From Pelolinea sp. (GTDB lineage: Bacteria > Chloroflexota > Anaerolineae > Anaerolineales > Anaerolineaceae), in contig JAUYCC010000077.1 of NCBI GenBank assembly GCA_030692365.1, positions 1 through 41,679 of the forward strand: a stretch of 41,679 nucleotides of DNA. The letters are read 5' to 3'. Below are positions 33,802-39,611 of this stretch, in pieces; positions within the stretch are counted from its first letter, which is position 1, and every line of letters begins with the position of its first letter. Below the pieces are notes generated by a model. The model ran no database searches, was not told the origin of the DNA, and saw nothing but the letters and a program-made list of their open reading frames with translations. The position numbers and the translations under genes are program-made.

Positions 33802-34164
33802 ATGAAAGAATGGTATCAAATAATAATTAATGAGCTTGGTGCTGAAGGATTGTGGTATCCAGCATTAAGTACAGATGGATTGCGGTTTGCTAAACAAGAA
33901 AACATAGGTGATATTGATTCCCGGAATAAATCACTTAGGGATGGTGTGAAGCGTTTGTGTTATCGAGCTGGAATACCTTATCGATCACCTCATAAATTTA
34001 GGCGTGGTCATGGTGTGTACGCTGTGAAGAAATCAAGAAATTTAGAAGAGTTTCAGGCATATTCTCAAAACATGGGGCATGAAGATCCAGGGACAACTTT
34101 CAAGTATTACAGTAAATTAGCAAATAATGATGTTAGGGATGTAATTCTCGGAAAGAATTTCTAA
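33802..34164 (+). pseudogene. Tyrosine recombinase (integrase) C-terminal fragment
   Basis: The 120-residue frame keeps the C-terminal catalytic set of phage-type integrases: HKFRRGH (HxxR), MGHEDPGTT (GH) and TFKYYSKL with the active-site Tyr. The N-terminal DNA-binding domain, the first catalytic Arg and about two thirds of a normal 300-400-residue integrase are absent. No continuation was seen in the other frames upstream. It is therefore a remnant of the enzyme that likely inserted the island. Its stop codon overlaps that of the convergent TIR-like gene. Confidence 0.8.
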
Positions 34165-35012
34165 ATAGCTTTATTTAGATCAATATTAATTCCAGAGGCT
34201 TTTATTTCACGAGCTAATTCTAATTTCCAGGAACCTTTTTTATCTATCAGAATAAAAAGAACACCAGAATAGTCAGATGGAATATCGACACCTTCTTGAA
34301 AAAGTGAACAAACTCTCTTACGTCCTAATTTGCCTAGAAAATATCCAAGTTCAAGAATTACATTCTGTCGAGCTCTTGGTTTCAAATCCTCATTAGGAAT
34401 ATCTTTTCCCCCACCTTTATCATCTGCGGTTAAAAGAACTATTGAGAAACCAACATTTGAATAATCTTCAAATTTTTCAATTATTGTTCTGCCTTCATTT
34501 GCTTGTTCTCTTAAAATAATTACTTCCAAATTTAAAGAGCCTAAAAACCTAGCAACTTCATGTAGTATTGAATCATCATGCCCATGAACAAGGAATACAG
34601 ATCGTTTATTGCTTTCGTCTTCTTTTTGAGATTGTATAGAAAGTGGTTGAGGTGTTCGAAGTTCAATTTCCGTATGTAAAACCTCAATTAAACTCTCAAG
34701 CATTTTAAGCTTTGCATACATGCTAGTTCTTCGCCGATTTTCCCAATATTGCTCATTTGCATCCATTTGATATGAACCATATTTACCAATATCGATTACA
34801 TCATTTATATGGTGGGATTGTGAGCCAAATGATTTAATAAGGAAATCTTTTGTTACAGATTCCCATGCATCAAAATCTTTTTCCAGTAAATGTTCACTAG
34901 AAAGGAGTTTAATGCCATTATCAACTTGCCGTTGAAGAAGAGAGATAGCTTGTTCTTGCGTGACAGAAGGTGGTATTACAGGTGATAATGTTGTTGATTT
35001 TTTCGCACTCAT
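34161..35012 (-). CDS. TIR-like nucleotide-binding protein (PF10137/COG4271 type)
   Basis: In this 283-residue protein, residues from about 135 match the TIR-like domain found in CAP12 and Pycsar effectors. It shows RSVFLVHGHDDSILHEVARFL, IILREQANEGRTIIEKFEDYS with the likely catalytic Glu, SIVLLTADDKGG and RARQNVILELGYFLGKLGR. The N-terminal 130 residues are helical and not recognised. Related domains degrade NAD+ when activated by a cyclic nucleotide or another signal, causing growth arrest on phage infection. No nucleotide cyclase lies in the island, so the trigger is unknown. AAAGGA lies upstream of the ATG. It sits at the tRNA end of the island. Confidence 0.8.
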   Translation of the reverse strand: MSAKKSTTLSPVIPPSVTQEQAISLLQRQVDNGIKLLSSEHLLEKDFDAWESVTKDFLIKSFGSQSHHINDVIDIGKYGSYQMDANEQYWENRRRTSMYAKLKMLESLIEVLHTEIELRTPQPLSIQSQKEDESNKRSVFLVHGHDDSILHEVARFLGSLNLEVIILREQANEGRTIIEKFEDYSNVGFSIVLLTADDKGGGKDIPNEDLKPRARQNVILELGYFLGKLGRKRVCSLFQEGVDIPSDYSGVLFILIDKKGSWKLELAREIKASGINIDLNKAI

Positions 35013-35103
35013 ACTCTCGATCCTTTGTATATCCCGCTCAAAAACTAATCTTCAATCACCTTGAAAACATTGTCACAAAATGGGTCTTTTTCTGATATCA
35101 AAG

Positions 35104-35140
35104 TGTCGGGGCGGAGGGATTTGAACCCTCGACCTCACGG
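35104..35140. repeat. Right attachment-site repeat inside tRNA-Pro
   Basis: This segment is identical over 37 bases to 31099-31135. It covers the tRNA 3' side from the acceptor end to the edge of the anticodon stem. Confidence 0.9.
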
Positions 35141-35180
35141 TCCCGAACCGTGCGCGCTAGCCGGGCTGCGCTACGCCCCG
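35106..35180 (-). tRNA. tRNA-Pro (anticodon CGG)
   Basis: On the minus strand a complete cloverleaf can be drawn: acceptor CGGGGCG/CGCCCCG, D arm GCGC/GCGC, anticodon stem CACGG/CCGTG with loop TTCGGGA, and T arm GAGGG/CCCTC around TTCAAAT. The discriminator base is A. The CCA end is not encoded. Its 3' part (35104-35140) is the right att copy of the island, so the tRNA was kept intact by the integration. A new downstream end must have replaced the old terminator, now near 31080. Confidence 0.97.
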
Positions 35181-35729
35181 AATTTTGGTACCAGAGATCT
35201 TATGGCTACCTCGTTTTTCAGGTTATGCGACCTCCAGTTTTGCCCATGCGATTGCTTTGGATTTCCTGGTTATGCGGTCTCCCGTTCTTCAAAAAAACTT
35301 GAGGCACACCAAGAAAAAGCTGCGACCGAATGCAAAAAAAATTATACCATGAGGGATTCGATGTCCATCAACCTCAATAAGAGTATGAACTACAACGTCC
35401 ACCTGGCATTCTCACTGCCAATGATGAGCGACAGCGAAATTCCGGGGTGGGTGGGGTCAGCCAGTGCTTCCATTAACTAAACGAAAAATTCTTTCAGTAA
35501 ATGGTACCTGATATCTATCAGGGTTTGGCCTTCGCTTGGTTTTCTAACCTTAAGAATTCCCCGATACCCCTTTTTTATCCAGAGCTATTTGTCTCTTTGG
35601 TATCTGAAGTAATTCAGTCCTTTTTACAGGAGAGTCACCATCAAGATAATTTTTATAAGATTGATATATTGTATTTCTTGGGCGCAAGTTGTAAAATAAT
35701 AAAAATAAAACCATACAACAGGAGAGAAT
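35181..35729. other. Gene-poor region between tRNA-Pro and the lipoprotein gene
   Basis: This region should hold the minus-strand tRNA promoter near the tRNA and the lipoprotein promoter on its right. Several short ORFs exist but none has a ribosome site, recognisable motif or sensible composition. I see no repeat or stable hairpin beyond A and T tracts. Confidence 0.4.
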
Positions 35730-36134
35730 ATGAAAAACTATCGACTTCAAATAATAAGCTTTATCGGAATTCTCTTATTAATAACTGCAGCGTGCAGCTT
35801 TAGCGCGAGCACGGCAAAAATTAAAGATGCCTACACTGCGCGCGATAACAACGGTGTGCCACAAAAGACATCCACATTCGCACAGGATGAAATATTTTAT
35901 TGCATGGTCGTGTTAGCCAACGCACCGGAAGATACTGTTGTTAAAGCGGTCTGGTACGCAGTGGATGTTGAGGGTTCCGAACCCAATTTCATTCTTTCGG
36001 AAAAAGAATTTACCGGTGGGGGCGAGATGACGTTCAACCTGAGCAATGACAAGTTATGGCCTATAGGAAGCTATAAAGTCGAGTTATACCTTAACGGTGA
36101 AAATCAGAAAACATTGGATTTTGCCGTCCAATAA
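35730..36134 (+). CDS. Small lipoprotein of unknown function
   Basis: The 134-residue protein has a clear lipoprotein signal: MKNYR, a hydrophobic stretch and the lipobox ITAAC with Cys at about residue 22. The mature part is beta-rich (GEMTFNLSNDKLWPIGSYKVELYLNGE), which recalls small immunoglobulin-like or DUF6941-like sandwiches. A CAGGAGAG ribosome site precedes the ATG. It stands alone, followed by a hairpin terminator. The composition is close to the core genome rather than to the AT-rich island or the GC-rich restriction locus. Confidence 0.78.
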   Translation: MKNYRLQIISFIGILLLITAACSFSASTAKIKDAYTARDNNGVPQKTSTFAQDEIFYCMVVLANAPEDTVVKAVWYAVDVEGSEPNFILSEKEFTGGGEMTFNLSNDKLWPIGSYKVELYLNGENQKTLDFAVQ

Positions 36135-36161
36135 TAAGACACTTACAACTATTTATTGAAT

Positions 36162-36188
36162 ACAAGCCGGTTCTATCTACCGGCTTGT
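36162..36188 (+). terminator. Hairpin terminator after the lipoprotein gene
   Basis: ACAAGCCGGT and ACCGGCTTGT form a perfect 10-bp stem with a seven-base loop, 27 bases after the stop codon. The following T tract is weak, so termination efficiency is uncertain. Confidence 0.65.
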
Positions 36189-36340
36189 TGCTTTAAATGA
36201 AGTATTTATATCTCTACCGATAGAAGCTGTTCTTTTACAGACAATAATTGTGCAGAAAGCTTGTTTTGGTCTTGGTCATCTTATAGGGTGGTTTAAAAAA
36301 CTCAAAAGGAAACCAGCTTTGTTTTGGCTGCATTTCAGCG

Positions 36341-36622
36341 TTGGAAGCGGAGTACGTTGGTATGGCGGTGCGCAAGGGCTGGAAAACCGACAATGTGACC
36401 GTCGGCCAACTGGACTGGGTCCTGACCAAACGGCCGATCAAGCAAATCAGTAACCGCATGAACGCTTCGCCGCTGAAGTTCCTGATCCTGACGGCGCGGG
36501 CGAAACATCTCTATGAGGGAGCCGGCGAAAATCCGCAGAAAGTCGGTCTGACCCCGGAAGAGGTTGGAGCGGCGCTGAAAGACAAAGGATTGGGCTTTGG
36601 GCCCGGCCACGAGAACGCATAG
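36341..36622 (+). CDS. Uncharacterised GC-rich ORF, possibly a gene remnant
   Basis: The open frame encodes VGMAVRKGWKTDNVTVGQLD, followed by WVLTKRPIKQISNRM and ending GFGPGHENA. Codon use is GC-rich like the downstream restriction genes, with the change starting close to 36340. No ribosome site supports the TTG start, so this may be the 3' remnant of a longer gene. I do not recognise the family. Confidence 0.35.
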   Translation: MEAEYVGMAVRKGWKTDNVTVGQLDWVLTKRPIKQISNRMNASPLKFLILTARAKHLYEGAGENPQKVGLTPEEVGAALKDKGLGFGPGHENA

Positions 36623-36758
36623 GCTTCAACCACCGCAATAACCCCCTCACCTAACACAACCCCACGCTGCGCTCTCATTACCCCACACTCCGTTCTGGGC
36701 AGGCAGGATGCTTCGCAATGTGCAAGCCTTCGGTAAACACAGATAAAACGCAAACTTT

Positions 36759-36878
36759 CCTCCCCCTGCCAAAGACCTTTGCAGGAGCAAAGGGCGAAGG
36801 CACCCGACAGCGGCGGCTTTCGTAGACCCCCGACTAAAGGGAGAGGGCAGCCGCCGAGGTGAGGGTGACAGGGGGAGG
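36759..36878. repeat. GC-rich intergenic inverted repeat
   Basis: CCTCCCCCTG (36759-36768) and CAGGGGGAGG (36869-36878) are exact inverted ends enclosing about 100 bases of G/C-rich sequence without coding appearance. This resembles dispersed noncoding repeats of the MITE or REP kind, which would need other copies in the genome for proof. Confidence 0.5.
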
Positions 36879-36926
36879 CGCAGGAGGGGGTCAATTGCAG
36901 TATGGCGGGATTCCATACCAGCCGTA

Positions 36927-37030
36927 TTGTCATCGCGAGCTAAAGCGAGTGCGAAGCCTACCCGAAGGGTAAGCGATCTCAAACATTTGATACAGATTGC
37001 TTCGCCCAGAATACGGACTCGCAATGACAA
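36927..37030. repeat. Palindromic intergenic repeat with TTGTCATxGCGAG ends
   Basis: TTGTCATCGCGAG (36927-36939) and CTCGCAATGACAA (37018-37030) are inverted ends with one mismatch. Inside are GCGAAGC motifs and a TACCC-GAA-GGGTA hairpin. The CATTGCGAG/GCGAAGCAATCT style matches dispersed palindromic elements common in many bacterial genomes. It lies 70 bases before hsdR and may influence its transcript. Confidence 0.65.
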
Positions 37031-37100
37031 TTCCTGCCCTTACAGTTATATAATAATATAGTCGTGTAACCCGTAACCCGTCACCAGAAAGGGGAAACTG

Positions 37101-39602
37101 TTGCCAACTGAAGCCCGCGCGCGCATCAAGATCAACAACCTCTTGACCGAAGCCGGCTGGCGGCTGATAGACTCCACTGCCGGCAAAGCCAACGTCAAAC
37201 TGGAAGCCGCCATGCGCATGGACGATATGGGCGCGGATTTCGAACGTATTCCCCGCGGGGCTGCTGACTACATTCTGCTGGACAACAACCTTTTTCCGGT
37301 CTGCGCTCTGGAAGCAAAGTCCGAAGACAAGGACCCTCTGGTGGGCAAGGAGCAAGCCCGCAAATATGCCAAAACCCAGAACGCGCGCTATGTCCTCCTT
37401 TCCAACGGTAACCTGCATTATTTCTGGGACACGGAAAAGGGCAATCCCACCCGCATCTCGCGTTTTCCCTCGCTTGATACTCTCGGCGTTCTTGAAGCCT
37501 TCAAACCCGACCCGGGCAAAATCCCGGCCGAGAAGGTTGAAAGCGATTATGTCGTTCTCACCAAAGCCCCCAATTACAGCCGCGACCCGGACTGGCTGAA
37601 CCCGGACCGTCGCAAAGAATTTATCAAGAAGTTCGGTCTGAAATTCCTGCGCCCGTACCAGCTAAATGCAATCCACGCTGTGCAGGCCTCCGCGGCTCAG
37701 GGCAAGAACCGCTTTCTGCTGGAAATGGCCACCGGCACCGGCAAGACGCTGGTGGCGGCCGCGCTGATCAAGCTCTTCCTGCGCACCGGCAACGCCAAAC
37801 GCGTGCTCTTTCTGGTGGACCGCCTGGAATTGGAAGAACAGGCTAAAAAGAATTTTGAGCGCTACCTGGAGCCCGATTTCCACACCGCGGTTTACAAACA
37901 CCGCCGCGGCGACTGGGAGCGCTCCGAGATCATGGTCACCACCATCCAGTCCATCTCGCACGGTAACAAATACCTGCGCCTGTTCAGCCCCACCGATTTT
38001 CAGCTCATCATTTCGGATGAAGCCCACCGCTCCATCTCCGGCGAGAACCGCCAGATTTTTGAGTATTTCATCGGCGCCAAGCTCGGCCTCACCGCCACCC
38101 CGCGTGATTACCTTAAAAATGTTAAATTCAGCCTAACCGACCCGCGTGAGCTGGAGCGCCGTACCCTGCTTTCCACTTACGAGACTTTTGGTTGCGAGAG
38201 CGGTGAACCAACCTTCCAATACACCCTGCCGGACGGTGTGCGCGACGGCTGCCTGATCAACCCCGTCGCGCTGGATTGCCGCACTGACATCACCACGCAG
38301 TTGCTTTCGGATGAAGGTTACGCGCTGCAGGCGCCCGATGAAGAAGAAGCGGCCATTTACCACCACCGTGATTTTGAAAGGCGCTTTTTCTCGGAAAATA
38401 CCAACCTGGAATTCTGCCGCACTTTCATGGCGCACGCCGCGCGTGATCCGCTCAGCGGCGAGATCGGCAAGAGCATCGTGTTCTGCGTCAGCCAGCACCA
38501 CGCTTCAAAGATCACCCAAGCTCTCAACCAGTTGGCGCATGAGCAGTTCCCGGGCAAATACAACTCCGATTTTGCCGTTCAGGTCACATCCTTTATACCC
38601 GGCGCGCAGCAGATGACCGTGCAGTTTGCCAACAACAACCTCAACGGAAAAACGCGCTTTCTGCCGGGCTACATCAGCAGCCGCGCGCGCGTGTGCGTGA
38701 CCGTGGGCATGATGACCACCGGCTACGACTGCGAAGACCTGCTCAACCTGTGCCTGATGCGTCCCATCTTCTCTCCCACTGATTTTGTGCAGATCAAGGG
38801 CCGCGGCACGCGCGTCTTCAGCTTCAGCTATACTTTTCAGGATGGCGGCCGCAGGGAAGTGGTGGCTAAAGATAAAGAAGCTTTCAAGCTGTTTGACTTC
38901 TTCGCCAACTGCGAATACTTTGAAGAGAAATTCCCCTATGACGAGGTCATCCAGTTGCCGGCGCTCAGGCGCCCATTAGAAACTGGCGGATTCCCGCCCC
39001 CCATCGCGGTGGCTGACCAGACCCATGACGCGGAAGTGTATCTGCCCGACCCGCTGAAAAGCATGGAAGTGCTGGCCTTTGACGGTAACGTGATGCGCGT
39101 GGACCGCGAGCTGTACGCCAGCAGCTTCCAAAAAGACGCCAGCAGCCTGCCCGCGCTCAAGGCCGCCGTTGAAAACGGCGACCAGGCCGAAGCCGAGCGT
39201 CTGGCGCGCGAGCACCTGCTCAACCGCCCCGAGATGTTTTACACCATTCAGAGCCTGCAGAAGGCTTATGCCGCCGAGCGTCCGCTGGATCTGTGGGAGA
39301 TCCTGGAATACATCTTCGGGCTCATCCCGGGCTTTAAATCCCGCCGTGAACTGGCCGAGGAAGCCTTTGAGCGTTTTGTGCAGGCAGTGGGTGTGGACAA
39401 CAAATTCTATTTTCAGGCGCGCGAGATTTTCATCGCCTGTCTCACCGACAAGACCTTCCGCCAGGCACTGGCCGACAGGCGCTTTGGCGAATACGCTTCC
39501 GACCCGCAGCGTTTTGACGCGCTGAAAAAACTGGGCAAAGCTCGAATAGACCAGCTTTACGGGTATATTATGGATAAGATTTCTCTAACCCCCTTTGGAT
39601 AG
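37101..39602 (+). CDS. hsdR: Type I restriction enzyme R subunit (EcoEI-like)
   Basis: The 833-residue protein starts with a PD-(D/E)xK nuclease domain (about residues 1-130, with ADYILLDNNLFPVCALEAKSED supplying Asp and Glu-x-Lys). An SF2 translocase follows: MATGTGKTLVAAALI (Walker A, about 210), SDEAHRS (DEAH box) and later motif VI-like QIKGRGTRV. The C-terminus carries the EcoEI-type domain. HsdR pulls DNA and cuts it when unmethylated target sites are found. The TTG start is supported by AAAGGGGAAA seven bases upstream. It ends nine bases before hsdM. The gene is markedly richer in G and C than the upstream island. Confidence 0.93.
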   Translation: MPTEARARIKINNLLTEAGWRLIDSTAGKANVKLEAAMRMDDMGADFERIPRGAADYILLDNNLFPVCALEAKSEDKDPLVGKEQARKYAKTQNARYVLLSNGNLHYFWDTEKGNPTRISRFPSLDTLGVLEAFKPDPGKIPAEKVESDYVVLTKAPNYSRDPDWLNPDRRKEFIKKFGLKFLRPYQLNAIHAVQASAAQGKNRFLLEMATGTGKTLVAAALIKLFLRTGNAKRVLFLVDRLELEEQAKKNFERYLEPDFHTAVYKHRRGDWERSEIMVTTIQSISHGNKYLRLFSPTDFQLIISDEAHRSISGENRQIFEYFIGAKLGLTATPRDYLKNVKFSLTDPRELERRTLLSTYETFGCESGEPTFQYTLPDGVRDGCLINPVALDCRTDITTQLLSDEGYALQAPDEEEAAIYHHRDFERRFFSENTNLEFCRTFMAHAARDPLSGEIGKSIVFCVSQHHASKITQALNQLAHEQFPGKYNSDFAVQVTSFIPGAQQMTVQFANNNLNGKTRFLPGYISSRARVCVTVGMMTTGYDCEDLLNLCLMRPIFSPTDFVQIKGRGTRVFSFSYTFQDGGRREVVAKDKEAFKLFDFFANCEYFEEKFPYDEVIQLPALRRPLETGGFPPPIAVADQTHDAEVYLPDPLKSMEVLAFDGNVMRVDRELYASSFQKDASSLPALKAAVENGDQAEAERLAREHLLNRPEMFYTIQSLQKAYAAERPLDLWEILEYIFGLIPGFKSRRELAEEAFERFVQAVGVDNKFYFQAREIFIACLTDKTFRQALADRRFGEYASDPQRFDALKKLGKARIDQLYGYIMDKISLTPFG

Positions 39603-39611
39603 GAACTGCCC

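Larger units (their letters stand above)
31099..35140. mobile_element. 4.0-kb AT-rich genomic island in tRNA-Pro
   Basis: The interval is bounded by exact 37-bp direct repeats of the tRNA-Pro 3' end. It is visibly richer in A and T than both flanks and contains a recombinase remnant. Cargo is a ClpP/SppA-class serine protease, an XRE regulator, a large inverted repeat with a small RHH-like ORF, and a TIR-like protein. The only recombinase lacks its N-terminal half, so the island is probably no longer able to move by itself. The gene set fits a small defence island, though none of the genes is proven defensive. Confidence 0.85.

Noticed and set aside
35061-35480. 139-codon plus-strand ORF across the tRNA region
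   Set aside because: Its GRRDLNPRPHGPEPCALAG stretch is the translated antisense of tRNA-Pro, a well-known false gene. The rest has no motif or ribosome site.
36511-37030. Overlapping minus-strand ORFs of 127-140 codons before hsdR
   Set aside because: They run through noncoding palindromic repeats and translate to low-complexity Pro/Ser/Leu/Arg sequence.
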